Below, piece by piece: positions 8,290 to 18,536 of a stretch of DNA of 64,000 nt. The DNA comes from Caulobacter zeae (GTDB lineage Bacteria > Pseudomonadota > Alphaproteobacteria > Caulobacterales > Caulobacteraceae), in NCBI RefSeq assembly GCF_002858925.1, contig NZ_PJRS01000015.1, positions 1 to 64,000 on the forward strand. Direction: 5' to 3'. Both the position numbers and the translations under genes were made by a program. The notes under the pieces were generated by a model. That model saw nothing but the letters and a program-made list of their open reading frames with translations. It was not told the origin of the DNA and did no database searches. The first letter of the stretch is position 1. Each line of letters begins with the position of its first letter.

Positions 8290-9123
8290 TCAGGCCTTCA
8301 GCAGGGCCGCGGCCAGGGCCTGGAAGCCTTCGATGGGGATCGTCTCGGCCCGCGCGTCGGGGTCGATGCCCGCCGCCTCGCACAGCGCGCCGCCGCCGAT
8401 CGGCTTGAGACTGGAACGCAGCATCTTGCGGCGCTGGCCGAAGGCGGCCGCCGTCACCCGCTCCAGGGCGGAGACCAGGGCCTTGTCCGGCGCCGGTTCC
8501 AGCGGCACGAGGCGCGCTACGGCCGAGGCCACCTTGGGCGGCGGGGTGAAGGCGCGGGCCGGCAGGTCCATGACCACCTTGGCGCTGCACACCGTCTGCG
8601 ACAGCACCGCCAGGCGTCCGTAGGCGTCGTCGCTGTCCTGGGCGGCGATGCGGTCGGCGACCTCCTTCTGGAACATCAGGGTCATCGACAGCGGCCGGAA
8701 GGGCCCCGTGAGCCAGTTGATCAGCAGCTGGGTGCCGACGTTGTAGGGCAGGTTGGAGACCATGTGCGCCGGGCCGCCATCCGCCAGCGCCGCCATGTCG
8801 GCCCGCAGGGCGTCGCCCTCGACCAGGGTCAGGCGGCCGTCGGCCGCGTCGGCCAACTCGCCTAGCAGCGGCAGGAAGCGGCTGTCCTTCTCGACCGCCA
8901 CCACCTTGGCGCCGGTTTCCAGCAGGGCCCGCGTCAGGCCGCCGGGGCCGGGACCCACCTCGATCACCGTGTCGCCTTCACCCACCTCGGCCAGGCGCGC
9001 GATCTTGCGGGTGATGTTGAGGTCGAGCAGGAAGTGCTGGCCGAAGCTCTTGCGCGCCAGCAGGCCATGGCGCTCGAGCGCCTCACGCAGCGGCGGCAGG
9101 TCGGCGAGGGAAGGGGACGTCAT
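8290..9123 (-). CDS. rsmA: 16S rRNA dimethyladenosine transferase
   Basis: A 277-residue KsgA/RsmA enzyme that dimethylates two adjacent adenosines near the 3' end of 16S rRNA during 30S maturation. It has the N-terminal KSFGQHFLLD motif, the SAM-binding segment VIEVGPGPGGLTRALL near residue 54, the acidic VEKD, and the catalytic NLPYNVGTQLL near residue 123. It follows pdxA with a 42-base gap in the same direction; the lptD-surA-pdxA-rsmA order is a widely conserved operon. Confidence 0.97.
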   Translation of the reverse strand: MTSPSLADLPPLREALERHGLLARKSFGQHFLLDLNITRKIARLAEVGEGDTVIEVGPGPGGLTRALLETGAKVVAVEKDSRFLPLLGELADAADGRLTLVEGDALRADMAALADGGPAHMVSNLPYNVGTQLLINWLTGPFRPLSMTLMFQKEVADRIAAQDSDDAYGRLAVLSQTVCSAKVVMDLPARAFTPPPKVASAVARLVPLEPAPDKALVSALERVTAAAFGQRRKMLRSSLKPIGGGALCEAAGIDPDARAETIPIEGFQALAAALLKA

Positions 9124-9165
9124 CGCCTCCCTCTAGAGCCAAACGCCTCGAAAGCCTAGCCGGCT

Positions 9166-10167
9166 CTAGGCGTTGCGGCGCGCGGCGATGTCGGCGGCCA
9201 GGCGGATGGCGGCGATCAGGCTGTCGGGACGCGCCAGGCCTCGGCCGGCGATGTCGAAGCCGGTGCCGTGGTCGGGCGAGGTGCGCACGATCGGCAGGCC
9301 CAGGGTCACGTTCACCCCGCCCCAGAAGTCGAGCATCTTCACCGGGATCAGGGCCTGGTCGTGATACATGCACAGCACAGCATCGTAGGTCGCGCGGGCG
9401 TCGGCGTGGAACAGGCTGTCGGGGGGCGCCGGGCCGCGGGCGTCGACGCCGCGTTCGCGCAGGGCCGCGACGGCCGGGATGATCGTCTCGATTTCTTCGC
9501 GACCGAGCGCCCCGCCTTCGCCGGCGTGGGGGTTCAGCGCGGCCACGGCCAGGCGGGGCGCGGCGATGCCGAAATCGGTCTTCATGGCCTGGGCGGTGAC
9601 GAGGCCCGCCTCGACGATGCGCTCGATGCTCAGCGCAGCCGGCACGCTGCCTACTGACTGGTGGATAGTCACCAGCGTGGCGCGCAGGTCGCCGGCGGTC
9701 AGCATCATCACGGGGCCCCGGGCGCCCTCGAAAGGGGCCGGCGCCGTCAGTTCGGCGAGGAATTCGGTGTGGCCGGGAAACTTGAAGCCCGCCTCGTAGA
9801 GCGGGGCCTTGGCGATCGGCGCGGTGACGAGGCCCGCCACGGCGCCGGAAAGCGCCAGGCCGACGCCCGTCTCGATCCAGCGGATGATCTGGCCGGCGTG
9901 GGCGCTGGAGGGCTTGCCGGCCACCACCGGCGACTGCAAGGGCAGGTCCAGCACCGGCAGGGCTTCGGAGAACACCTGGGCGGCCTCGACCGGACCGGTC
10001 ACCGGTCGCACCTTCACCCCGCCGCCGGCGGCGGCCAGGCTCTGCAGGTCGCCGACGGCCATGAACACCGGGCCGCTCTCGCGGAGGGCGGCCCAGGCCT
10101 TGGCGATGATTTCGGGCCCGACGCCGGCGGGATCGCCGACGCTCAGGGCCAGGGTGTCTGTCTTCAC
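9166..10167 (-). CDS. pdxA: 4-hydroxythreonine-4-phosphate dehydrogenase
   Basis: A 333-residue NAD-dependent enzyme of the pyridoxal 5'-phosphate pathway. Family signatures are SVGDPAGVGPEI at the N-terminus, GHTEFLAEL, the metal-binding His in TIHQSVGSVP, LNPHAGEGGALGREE and the C-terminal CMYHDQALIPVKML and SPDHGTGFDIAGRG. It overlaps surA by 4 bases (ATGA-type), indicating translational coupling in the minus-strand operon. Confidence 0.97.
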   Translation of the reverse strand: MKTDTLALSVGDPAGVGPEIIAKAWAALRESGPVFMAVGDLQSLAAAGGGVKVRPVTGPVEAAQVFSEALPVLDLPLQSPVVAGKPSSAHAGQIIRWIETGVGLALSGAVAGLVTAPIAKAPLYEAGFKFPGHTEFLAELTAPAPFEGARGPVMMLTAGDLRATLVTIHQSVGSVPAALSIERIVEAGLVTAQAMKTDFGIAAPRLAVAALNPHAGEGGALGREEIETIIPAVAALRERGVDARGPAPPDSLFHADARATYDAVLCMYHDQALIPVKMLDFWGGVNVTLGLPIVRTSPDHGTGFDIAGRGLARPDSLIAAIRLAADIAARRNA

Positions 10168-11507
10168 CGGGTCTCGATGGTGGCGGAGTTGCGTAGGTCT
10201 CGCAGGTAACGTTTGGAGATCAGCGCAAGTTGCTGACCCTTAAGGCGATTTTCGATCTGGTCGTGCGACGGGGTTCCGCCGCCCGACTGGCGCTTGCCGC
10301 ACACGGCGATCAGGTGCAGCCCGGCGTCGGTGCGGATCGGATCCGACACCTGGCCGACGCTCAGGGCGTTGGCGGCCTCTTGGAACGACGGAGCCAGGTC
10401 GCCGATCTCGGCTTCGCCGAGGTCGCCGGCGACGACGCCGTTCACCTTGCCGGCCTCGGCTTCCAGGGTCTGGCAGCTGGTCAGCTTGGGCTTCAGGCCG
10501 GCCAGCAGGGCCGTGGCGGCCTGGACGTCGGCTTCGGGGGCGTCCTTGGGCAGGCCGACGGCCACTTGCTTGAGGTCGACCAGGGTCGCCTTGGCGCCCG
10601 AGCGCTTGTCGCGCAGATAGACGATGTAGACGCCGTCCTTGACCGCGATCGGGGCCGACAGCTGGCCGGGGCGCAGCTGTTCGAGCGCGGCGTCGACCTC
10701 GGCCGGCATTTCGCCCGGGCTCACCCAGCCGGCGTCGCCGCCGTTGGCGGCCGTCGAGGCGGCCGAGAACTGACGGGCCACGGCCGCGAACGGCGCACCC
10801 TGCTGCATCTGCGTCACCAGCTGGCGAGCGCCGTTCAGCGCCACTTCCGAGCCGCCGACACGCACGGCGTCGATGAACACTTCGCTGACCTGGTACTGCG
10901 GCTTGCTGGCCGAATCGGCCAGGCGGCGCTCGAAGGCCTTGATCTGGTCTTCACCGATCCGCAGGCGCGAGCCGTAGCGGCCGCTGATCCAGTTCTGCCA
11001 GCTGCTTTCGGCGCGAATCTGGGCGCGCCAGGTGTCGGCGCTGACGCCCTGGGCGGCGAGGCTGGCCAGCAGCTGCTCGCCGGTCATCTTGTTGCCCTGG
11101 GCGATGCTGGCGATCTCTTCGTCGACCTCCTTCTCGGTCGAGATGATCGTGATCTTCTGTTCGCGCTCGACGCGACGCAGCTCCTGCATCTGCACGTGCT
11201 CGTCGATCAGCGAGCGCAGGGCTTCCTGTTCCAGCTGGGGCAGGTTTTCCTGGGTCGGCTGCAGGCCCGAGGTCACCATCAGCAGGCGCATGCGCTGCAT
11301 CAGGTCGTAGGACGAGATGATGTCGTCGTTGACCACGGCAGCGACGCTTTCCGACAGCGGATTGGCGCGAGGCTCGGCGGCGGCCGCCGGCGGGGCGTCG
11401 ACCAGCGGCGCGGCCTGTCGGGCCTGGGCGGGAAGGCCCGCCACGGTCAGGGCGAGGATGGACGCGGCGCTGGCCGCAAAAGTCGTCACGCTACGCGCAG
11501 ACCGCAT
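10164..11507 (-). CDS. surA: Periplasmic chaperone/peptidyl-prolyl isomerase SurA
   Basis: A 447-residue exported chaperone that escorts outer-membrane proteins, including LptD. A signal peptide covers about residues 1-30 (ending GLPAQARQA), followed by the SurA N-domain with SESVAAVVNDDIISSYDLMQRM and two parvulin domains (first with PQYQVSEVFIDA... near 215-320, second near 320-420). It lies directly downstream of lptD, its major client, and overlaps pdxA. The second parvulin domain looks less conserved. Confidence 0.93.
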   Translation of the reverse strand: MRSARSVTTFAASAASILALTVAGLPAQARQAAPLVDAPPAAAAEPRANPLSESVAAVVNDDIISSYDLMQRMRLLMVTSGLQPTQENLPQLEQEALRSLIDEHVQMQELRRVEREQKITIISTEKEVDEEIASIAQGNKMTGEQLLASLAAQGVSADTWRAQIRAESSWQNWISGRYGSRLRIGEDQIKAFERRLADSASKPQYQVSEVFIDAVRVGGSEVALNGARQLVTQMQQGAPFAAVARQFSAASTAANGGDAGWVSPGEMPAEVDAALEQLRPGQLSAPIAVKDGVYIVYLRDKRSGAKATLVDLKQVAVGLPKDAPEADVQAATALLAGLKPKLTSCQTLEAEAGKVNGVVAGDLGEAEIGDLAPSFQEAANALSVGQVSDPIRTDAGLHLIAVCGKRQSGGGTPSHDQIENRLKGQQLALISKRYLRDLRNSATIETR

Positions 11508-11663
11508 GGGTAGTGTCGTTCCTCTGGAGCCCGGCTTGGCCGGCCGGTCTCGATTTCAATGTCTTTGACGCGAAGAGCTTCGGGCAGGCCTTCGGCGGTC
11601 GCGTCTGGTTGCGCCGCGGGGACGCGTGCGGACGCCCGCACGTCCCCCCGGACGTAGGATTGC

Positions 11664-14105
11664 TTAGTCGCTGTACCCTGTATCACCCAATGTGGCGAGC
11701 GTTAGGCGCACGACGACCGAACGGTCAGGCTGGAGCCTGAGACCGCTCACCGTCGAGCTATAGCGGTCTTCCTGTTGGTAGATGATGTCGATGCGGATGC
11801 AATCGTCCGTATAGGCCACGCCCAGGTCGCGGCGACGCCAGGTTTCGGCCACCAGGTCCAGCTGGCCGAAGGCCGTCAGGGCCCACTTCTTGGTCAGTTG
11901 CAGCTGTCCGCGGGTTTCGAAGTTCTCCTGCCGCTCGCCGTTGGAGTCGACATTGTCCTTCAGGTAGCGGAACGAGCCCTGGATCCGCGAGGTGTAGGCG
12001 TCGGCGCCGGTTTCCAGGCGATTGATCTTGGTGGTGTCGGAGTCGAGACGCGTGCGGACATAGGCGCTGATGCCCCGCACCGGGGTGACGGTGGCCGCCA
12101 CGATCCAGTCGGACGACTTGTCCCGCAGGCCCGTGCGGTCGGGCAGAAGGGGATCGTACTCGGTGCGGAAGCTGCGGCCGACCAGCACGCTGCCGCCGCG
12201 TCCGTCGGCCGTGTTGAAGGTAGCCCTGCCGCCGACGTTCATGCGGGTGCCGCCCTCGTAGAGGTCGAAGCCCGGCGACTTGTTGGTGCGGAACAGGTTG
12301 GTCTCGTCGAACTCGAAGGCCGAGCTGTCCTCGTTGTAGAGGTAGGTCGTGGCGCCGTTGCGGGCGACGACCACGGGCACGCTGGAGCTGTCCGAACCGG
12401 TGGCGATCTGCACCAGCGGTTCGAGGACGACGCTGCCGCCCTTCTTGAGGCCCTTGTACAGCGGCAGGCTCAGGTCGACCCCGGCCACGCCCATGGTGCG
12501 TGAGTAATTGACCTCGGCGTCGTCGCCGGCCGCCAGGGCCTCGGTCGTCAGGTAGACGCCCTTGATCTTGTAGGCGTCGCCGCGAACCTGGGCGAAGGGC
12601 TGGATGCGCAGGCCAGGTCCGACGACGGCGCTGGCGCGCCAGTCGGCCTGGGCGCTGGCCCGCGCGCTGTCGGCGCCGTCCTGGCCGCGATAGGCCGGCA
12701 GGCCGTAGGGCGACTCGCCGAACTGCGATTCCGAGCGATTGAGCAGCACGCCCGAGCCCTGCAGCCGCAGGCGGCCGAACAGCACCGGGGATTCGGGCTC
12801 CCAGCGGCCTTCCACCAGCGGGCCGATCAGCGGGAAAGCGCCGCTGTTCTCGAACTTGTTGCCCAGGCCAGTCGTGGAGTCGGTGCCGACCACGCGCAGG
12901 CCCTGCACCGAGACGGCCGAGATCGACAGCCATGAGCGGTCGTCCTGCCGCGACGCATAGATCTGCGACGTCAGGCGGTGATCCTCGCTCGTGAACAGGC
13001 CTCGCTGCTCATAGACGTCGTTGATGTCGTACTTGTCGAAGATCAGGGCGTCCGAAGCGCGCTCGGCGCTGAAGCCCCACTTCCACTTGTCGTCGATGTC
13101 GAACGCGCCCTTGGCCAGGATGTAGCTGCGCGTCGTGGCGTCGCCGAAGCGATTGCCGCGGTTGTCGAACTCCTTCTCGTACGTCGCCCCCATGCGCGCC
13201 TCGAGCATCCCCGAGTAGAAGCGCTTGCGGTAGTTGACGTTCAGGAAGGGGTTCACCTTCGTGTTGATCTGCGGGCTGATGATCACGTCCTGCGAGGGCG
13301 AGATCACCTGCAGGTAGGGCTGCTGGTAGGACAGGCCGCGGCGTTGCGACAGGCCCACCTTTGGCGTCAGGAAGCCAGAGCTGCGCGGCGCCTGCGGGTC
13401 GGGGTGCCAAAACAGCGGCAGGTACAGCAGCGGCGCGCCCCACAGGCGAAGCTTGGCGCCGTGATAGTAGACGATCTGACGGTTCTTATCCTGGACCACC
13501 TTGTCGGCCTCGATCGACCAGGTCGGGGTGGGCTTTTCGGCGCAGACGTCGCAGGGCGTGTAGATCGCCTGGTTGAGCTCGGTGACCTGTTCGTTGCGAC
13601 GGATCGCGGTGGCGGCCGCTATCTTCACGTTCTGGTCCATGCGCGTGGAGAAGTTGCGCGCGAAGCCGGCGCGCATGTCCTTGTCCAGCGTCAGGTCGTC
13701 GGCGAACTGGGCCGTTCCATCGGCGTTGATCATCGAAACCTTGCCGTGGGCGGTCACCACGCCGGTCTTGGTGTCGTAGATCACTTCCTGGGCGCGCAGG
13801 GTGCGGCCCTGGTAGCGGACCTCGACCGAGCCGCGCGCCGTCATGGTCTGGGACGCGTCGTCGCGGATCAGCAGGTCGGATTCGAGATAGTAGCCCTGGT
13901 CGCCCAGGCCATCGTCGGGCGCCGCCGGCTTGGCCGGGACTTCCGGAATCGTGGCGAGCGGCTGCTGGGCCTGGGCGACGCCGTTTGCGGCGGCCACGGC
14001 CAGCCAGGCGACGCCGGCCATCAGCAGCTTGCGAACAGCCGCGCCCGGCGCTGGGCTTATATCGATCATCAGGGGCCTCGATGCCGGCGTCACAGACTCA
14101 ACCAT
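11664..14105 (-). CDS. lptD: LPS-assembly outer-membrane protein LptD
   Basis: An 813-residue protein: exported N-terminus, LptA-like OstA domain (about residues 60-190 with YYLESDLLIRDD and ARGSVEVRYQGRTLRA) and a C-terminal beta-barrel (LptD domain) that inserts LPS in the outer leaflet. Cys pairs are seen at YTPCDVCAEK and near the end at TDDCIRID, consistent with the disulfides that mature LptD needs. The start at 14105 overlaps lptG by 8 bases; an internal Met at codon 13 (14069) gives a more compact signal peptide and may be the true start. A 156-base gap precedes surA. Confidence 0.94.
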   Translation of the reverse strand: MVESVTPASRPLMIDISPAPGAAVRKLLMAGVAWLAVAAANGVAQAQQPLATIPEVPAKPAAPDDGLGDQGYYLESDLLIRDDASQTMTARGSVEVRYQGRTLRAQEVIYDTKTGVVTAHGKVSMINADGTAQFADDLTLDKDMRAGFARNFSTRMDQNVKIAAATAIRRNEQVTELNQAIYTPCDVCAEKPTPTWSIEADKVVQDKNRQIVYYHGAKLRLWGAPLLYLPLFWHPDPQAPRSSGFLTPKVGLSQRRGLSYQQPYLQVISPSQDVIISPQINTKVNPFLNVNYRKRFYSGMLEARMGATYEKEFDNRGNRFGDATTRSYILAKGAFDIDDKWKWGFSAERASDALIFDKYDINDVYEQRGLFTSEDHRLTSQIYASRQDDRSWLSISAVSVQGLRVVGTDSTTGLGNKFENSGAFPLIGPLVEGRWEPESPVLFGRLRLQGSGVLLNRSESQFGESPYGLPAYRGQDGADSARASAQADWRASAVVGPGLRIQPFAQVRGDAYKIKGVYLTTEALAAGDDAEVNYSRTMGVAGVDLSLPLYKGLKKGGSVVLEPLVQIATGSDSSSVPVVVARNGATTYLYNEDSSAFEFDETNLFRTNKSPGFDLYEGGTRMNVGGRATFNTADGRGGSVLVGRSFRTEYDPLLPDRTGLRDKSSDWIVAATVTPVRGISAYVRTRLDSDTTKINRLETGADAYTSRIQGSFRYLKDNVDSNGERQENFETRGQLQLTKKWALTAFGQLDLVAETWRRRDLGVAYTDDCIRIDIIYQQEDRYSSTVSGLRLQPDRSVVVRLTLATLGDTGYSD

Positions 14106-15204
14106 CCTCGGTATAGCAAAGCAGGGTCAGCCCCGCCAAAAGCGCCGCGACCGGAGGGGTCCAGGCGGCCAGGATCGGCCCCAGGACGTCGGCCTTGCCG
14201 AGCGCGCCGCACAGTTCGTTGAAGAAGAAGAAGCCAAAGCCGAGCGCAACGCCAGAGCCGGCGAGGGCCGCGAGGCCCCCCAGTCGCATCAGGCGCAGCG
14301 AGAAGGCCGCGGCCAGGATCGACATGGCCGCGAAAAGCAGCGGCGTGGCCAGCATCTGCTGCAGGCGCATCTTGAACGGCGTCGCCGAGAAGCCGGCCGC
14401 TTCGGTGCGGGTGATCGTCTCGGGCAGGCGCCAGAAGGCCACGGCCTGCGGGTTCTTGAAGCGATCGGCCGCGGTGCGCTCGTCCAGGTCCGACGGCACC
14501 GAGGCGCTTTCCGAGCGCAGGGCGCCGGCCCCGGGCGTGGCCTCGCTGACGCCGGTCAGGCGCCAGAAACCGGGCTCCAGTCGGGCTTCGGCCGCCTCAT
14601 AGCGGCGGGTGAACACCAGGCTGCCGTCCGGCTTGACGTCGTAGACGAAGAACGAGACCCCGCGCAGGCGCACCGCGCCGTCGACCATGTCGCGCATGCG
14701 GGCTCGAATGACGATCTGGCGCTTGTCGTCGCCCTGGCGCAGCCAGGCGCCCTTGGGGGCGTTCTTCAGGTAGCCGGCCAGCAGGGCGTCGCGCTCGGTC
14801 TCGAACCGCGCGCTCATCGCCGAGGTCAGCGGGTTCAGCAGGGTGACGGTGACCACGCCCATGGCGAAGGCCGCGAAGGCCGCCGGCAAAATAAAGCGCC
14901 AGGCCGAGACGCCGGCCGCTCGCATGGCGATCAGCTCGCTGCGGCGGTTGAGGCCGACGAACGCGCCGAGGGTGCCGAACAGGAAGATGAACGGCGTCAG
15001 GGTCAGCAGGGTGGCCGGGGCCTGCAGCACGGTCAGGTACAGCAGCTGGCCAAAGCCCGCGTCTTCCGAACGCGTGCCGACGTTGCGGGTGATGTCGACG
15101 AAGGCGATCAGCATCACCAGCGCGCCCAGCACCGCCAGGGCCGCGCCCAGCGAGGCCAGCGTCTTGCGCAGCACGTAGCGCTCGAGCATGCCGATGCCGA
15201 TCAC
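14098..15204 (-). CDS. lptG: LPS export permease LptG
   Basis: A 368-residue YjgP/YjgQ-family inner-membrane subunit of the LptB2FG transporter. It has an N-terminal ERYVLRKTLASLG motif, two or three helices, a periplasmic beta-jellyroll domain in the middle (about 150-270) and three C-terminal helices. I take GTG 15204, whose GTGA overlaps the lptF stop; ATG 15189 five codons later is the alternative. An in-frame extension up to 15294 lies inside lptF and is rejected. Co-operonic with lptF and lptD. Confidence 0.92.
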   Translation of the reverse strand: MIGIGMLERYVLRKTLASLGAALAVLGALVMLIAFVDITRNVGTRSEDAGFGQLLYLTVLQAPATLLTLTPFIFLFGTLGAFVGLNRRSELIAMRAAGVSAWRFILPAAFAAFAMGVVTVTLLNPLTSAMSARFETERDALLAGYLKNAPKGAWLRQGDDKRQIVIRARMRDMVDGAVRLRGVSFFVYDVKPDGSLVFTRRYEAAEARLEPGFWRLTGVSEATPGAGALRSESASVPSDLDERTAADRFKNPQAVAFWRLPETITRTEAAGFSATPFKMRLQQMLATPLLFAAMSILAAAFSLRLMRLGGLAALAGSGVALGFGFFFFNELCGALGKADVLGPILAAWTPPVAALLAGLTLLCYTEDG

Positions 15205-16340
15205 GACACGCCTCCCAGCGGCTGCAGGCCGCCCCTCGTGCTGATCGGGACGTAGCGCTGGACCTTCTGGCGGAAGATCTGCGCCAGGCCCCACCAGGTG
15301 GCGGCGATCGGCACGGCGTATTGCAGGATGTTCAGCCAGGCCTGGTCGTCGCAGGCGGCCTGGACGCCGAAGCCCAGGATCCGCACCACGGCGGCCGCGG
15401 CGCCGACGGCTGCGATGCGCTTGCCATAGCCCATGCGGCTGAATGAGCCGCCGATCACGGCGGCCAGGGCCATGGCCATCATGGCGATGTTGTAGAGCGG
15501 ACTGGCCAGCCGCGAATGGCCCTCGGCCAGCATCTTCACCCGGTTATGCTGCTCCCAGTCCTGGGTCATGTCCGGGAAGAACAGCTCGTGCGGATAGCGG
15601 TCGGCGATCTTGTAGTGCAGCAGCTCGTCGCTCTGGAACAGGGTCGACAGGTCGAAGACGTATTCCTCGAACGACAGGTAGTTCAGCACGCCGGCGCTGG
15701 AGAACTCCTGGTTCGAGCCCTTGCGCATGATCAGCACCGGCAGGTCGTTGCGCTTGGCGATCACGCCTTCGCGCGCCGTATAGGTGACCGAGCCGCCGTT
15801 GGGCTTTTCCTGGTGGATGAAGAGGTTCTTGATCAGGTTGTCGCGGTCGATGGTCTGGGCGTAGACCGTCAGGCCGGGGCCGGGTTCGGTGAACTCACCG
15901 GGCCGAACCAGGGTCGACGCCAGGTCCGTCTTCATGTCGAAGGCCGTTTCGCGGATCAGCCGCGCCGACCAAGGCTGCGCCCAAAGGCCCAGGGCCAGAG
16001 AGATCAGCGCCGCGAACACCGACAGCCGCATGGCCGGCGAGATGACACGCCAGCGGCTCATGCCGCCGGCGAAGCAGACGACGATCTCCTGCTCGGTGTG
16101 CAGGCGGTTCAGCGCCACAAGGGCGGCCACGAACAGAGCGATCGGCATGATGATGTTCAGGAGCTGCGGCAGGGCCAGCAGGATCATCTTGGCGAAGATC
16201 AGCGCCGTCTGGCGCTGCTCGACCAGGATGTCGAATTCCGAAAGGCTGCGCGCCAGCAGCGCCAGCGCCGCCAGGGCCGCGGTGGCCAGGATGGTCGGCC
16301 CGACCAGCTGTCGGAAGAGATAGCGTTCGATCAGGCGCAT
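15201..16340 (-). CDS. lptF: LPS export permease LptF
   Basis: A 379-residue paralogue of LptG that forms the other half of the inner-membrane LPS extractor. It begins MRLIERYLFRQLVGPTIL, has helices at about 12-35, 50-75 and 100-125, a periplasmic domain with many beta strands, and three C-terminal helices near 275-365. It is first in the minus-strand run and is divergent from pepA, with a 250-base intergenic region that must hold both promoters. The lptF/pepA divergence is frequent in Proteobacteria. Confidence 0.93.
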   Translation of the reverse strand: MRLIERYLFRQLVGPTILATAALAALALLARSLSEFDILVEQRQTALIFAKMILLALPQLLNIIMPIALFVAALVALNRLHTEQEIVVCFAGGMSRWRVISPAMRLSVFAALISLALGLWAQPWSARLIRETAFDMKTDLASTLVRPGEFTEPGPGLTVYAQTIDRDNLIKNLFIHQEKPNGGSVTYTAREGVIAKRNDLPVLIMRKGSNQEFSSAGVLNYLSFEEYVFDLSTLFQSDELLHYKIADRYPHELFFPDMTQDWEQHNRVKMLAEGHSRLASPLYNIAMMAMALAAVIGGSFSRMGYGKRIAAVGAAAAVVRILGFGVQAACDDQAWLNILQYAVPIAATWWGLAQIFRQKVQRYVPISTRGGLQPLGGVS

Positions 16341-16590
16341 GCAGGGGGTGATTTCGGGGGCTTCACGGATTCGCGCGGCGAACCCCGGCGTTGGCGTGTT
16401 CTACACGTCTGGCTCGGCTTGGCACAACCGAAGACATCATGTGGGACGGCGTGACGGGGCTGTGAACGGCGACGGTCTTTTCCCAAGGATCGGCATGGAC
16501 TATGCCGGGCGTTCACGTCCTGTCGCGTCGGATCGCGGCCTTCTTGAGGCCGCGCCGTGATCGGATCTCCCGCTTCCTGAGGAGCGCTCA

Positions 16591-18072
16591 ATGCGTATCG
16601 AGTTCGTCCCCGCCGACAGCCAGGCCGGCGCCACCGCCGCCCTTGCGGTTCTCGCCTACGAGGCGGCGGCCCTTTCGCCCGAGGCCAAGGCCGTCAACGA
16701 CGCCGCTGGCGGCGCCATCGCCCGCGCCGCGGCCGGCGGCCGATTCATCGGCGCCAAGGGCCAGGTGCTCGACATCGTCGCCCCGGCCGGCCTGGACGCC
16801 GCCCGCGTGGTGGTGATCGGCGTCGACGGCGCCGGCGTCGTCGAGCCTGAGACGGTCGAGATCGCCGCCGCCCACGCCTACAACGCGGTCAAGACCTCGG
16901 GCGTCACCGAGCTGCTGCTCAAGCTCGGCGGCGACGCCGAGACCGCCGCTCGCGTCGCCTTCGGCGTCAAGCTGGCCGCCTATCGCTTCGACAAGTACCG
17001 CACCACCGAAAAGGCCGAGAAGAAGCCCTCGGTCGCCACGGTCAAGGTCGCCGCCGCCGACCCGGCCAAGGCCCAGAAGGCCTTCGCGGCGCTCGAGCCG
17101 ATCGCCGACGCCATCCTGTTCAGCCGCGACCTCGTCTCCGAACCGGCCAATATCCTGCATCCGGAAGAGTTCGCCGCCCGCGTGAAGGGCCTCGAAAGCC
17201 TGGGCCTCGAAGTCGAGATTCTCGGCGAGAAGGAAATGGCCGCACTGGGCATGGGCAGCCTGCTCGGCGTCGGCCAGGGCAGCGTCCGCGAAAGCCAGCT
17301 GGTCATCGCCAAGTGGAACGGCGCGGCCGACAAGTCGGCCCAGCCGATCGCCTTCGTCGGCAAGGGCGTCTGCTTCGACACCGGTGGCATCTCGATCAAG
17401 CCGGCCGACGGCATGGAGGACATGAAGTGGGACATGGGCGGCGCGGCCGCCGTGGCCGGCGTCATGCACGCCCTGGCCGGCCGCAAGGCCAAGGTCAACG
17501 CCATCGGCGTGCTCGGCCTCGTGGAGAACATGCCCGACGGTAACGCCCAGCGTCCCGGCGACGTCGTCACCTCGATGTCGGGCCAGACCATCGAGGTCAT
17601 CAACACCGACGCCGAAGGCCGCCTCGTTCTGGCCGACGCCCTCTGGTACACGCAGGACCGCTTCAAGCCGAAGTTCATGGTCGACCTGGCCACCCTGACC
17701 GGCGCGATCATCATCTCGCTGGGCAACGACTATGCAGGCCTGTTCAGCAACAACGACGGCCTGTCGGAGAAGCTGCTGGCCGCCGGCGACGCCGAGCGCG
17801 AGCCGCTGTGGCGCCTGCCGCTGCCCAAGGCCTACGAAAAGCAGATCGAAAGCCCGATCGCCGACATGAAGAACATCGGCGGCCGCCCGGCCGGCTCGAT
17901 CACGGCGGGCCTATTCCTGCAACGCTTCGTCAACGGCGTGCCCTGGGCCCACCTCGACATCGCCTCGACCGCCTGGCGCAAGGGCTCGTCCGACCCGACC
18001 GTGCCGGACGGCGCGGTCGGTTTCGGCGTGCGCCTGCTCAACCGCCTCGTCGCCGACGCCTACGAGGGCTGA
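16591..18072 (+). CDS. pepA: Cytosol aminopeptidase (M17)
   Basis: A 493-residue leucyl aminopeptidase that trims N-terminal residues from peptides; PepA of other species also binds DNA. The two-metal site is visible in [21 protein letters not shown] (near residue 255), MKWDMGGAA and the signature [14 protein letters not shown] (near 335), followed by ATLTGAI. The N-terminal domain (1-160) is divergent as usual. ATG 16591 has GAGGAGCGC upstream. Five bases separate its stop from the TTG start of holC. Confidence 0.96.
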   Translation: MRIEFVPADSQAGATAALAVLAYEAAALSPEAKAVNDAAGGAIARAAAGGRFIGAKGQVLDIVAPAGLDAARVVVIGVDGAGVVEPETVEIAAAHAYNAVKTSGVTELLLKLGGDAETAARVAFGVKLAAYRFDKYRTTEKAEKKPSVATVKVAAADPAKAQKAFAALEPIADAILFSRDLVSEPANILHPEEFAARVKGLESLGLEVEILGEKEMAALGMGSLLGVGQGSVRESQLVIAKWNGAADKSAQPIAFVGKGVCFDTGGISIKPADGMEDMKWDMGGAAAVAGVMHALAGRKAKVNAIGVLGLVENMPDGNAQRPGDVVTSMSGQTIEVINTDAEGRLVLADALWYTQDRFKPKFMVDLATLTGAIIISLGNDYAGLFSNNDGLSEKLLAAGDAEREPLWRLPLPKAYEKQIESPIADMKNIGGRPAGSITAGLFLQRFVNGVPWAHLDIASTAWRKGSSDPTVPDGAVGFGVRLLNRLVADAYEG

Positions 18073-18077
18073 CCTTC

Positions 18078-18536
18078 TTGAGCGCCGCGCCCTGCGAGAT
18101 CTGGTTCTACCACCTGGAGCGAAGCAGCGCCGAGCAGGTGCTGCCCGAGCTTCTGGAAAAGACCTTGGGGCGCGGCTGGAAGGCTCTGGTCCGGGGAGCG
18201 GACCCGGCGCGCCTCAACGCGCTGGACGCCCACCTCTGGACCTTTCGCGACGACAGCTTCCTGCCGCACGGCCTGGCCGAGGAGCCGCTGGCCGAACGCC
18301 AGCCGGTGCTGCTCAGCGCCGCCCTCGACAACCCGAACGGCGGCGATGCGTTGTTCCTGCTCGACGGCGCCGAGCCGGGGGATCTGGGCGATTTCGCCCG
18401 CTGCATCCTGCTGTTCGACGGTCGTGACGAAGAGGCCCTGCGGCTGGCGCGGGGCCGCTGGAAGGCGTTCAAGGCGGCCGGCCACCCGGTGTCCTACTGG
18501 CAGCAGGCCGAACGCGGATGGGAGAAGAAGGCATGA
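18078..18536 (+). CDS. holC: DNA polymerase III chi subunit
   Basis: A 152-residue protein with the HolC fold: CEIWFYHLERSSAEQVLPELLEKTLGRGWKALV, the DAHLWTFRDDSFLPHG segment and a VLLSAALDNPNGGDALFLLDG core. Chi links the clamp loader to SSB at the replication fork. No ATG is available at the right place; TTG 18078, five bases after pepA, gives the family-sized protein. The stop overlaps the next gene's ATG as ATGA. The pepA-holC pairing supports the call. Confidence 0.9.
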   Translation: MSAAPCEIWFYHLERSSAEQVLPELLEKTLGRGWKALVRGADPARLNALDAHLWTFRDDSFLPHGLAEEPLAERQPVLLSAALDNPNGGDALFLLDGAEPGDLGDFARCILLFDGRDEEALRLARGRWKAFKAAGHPVSYWQQAERGWEKKA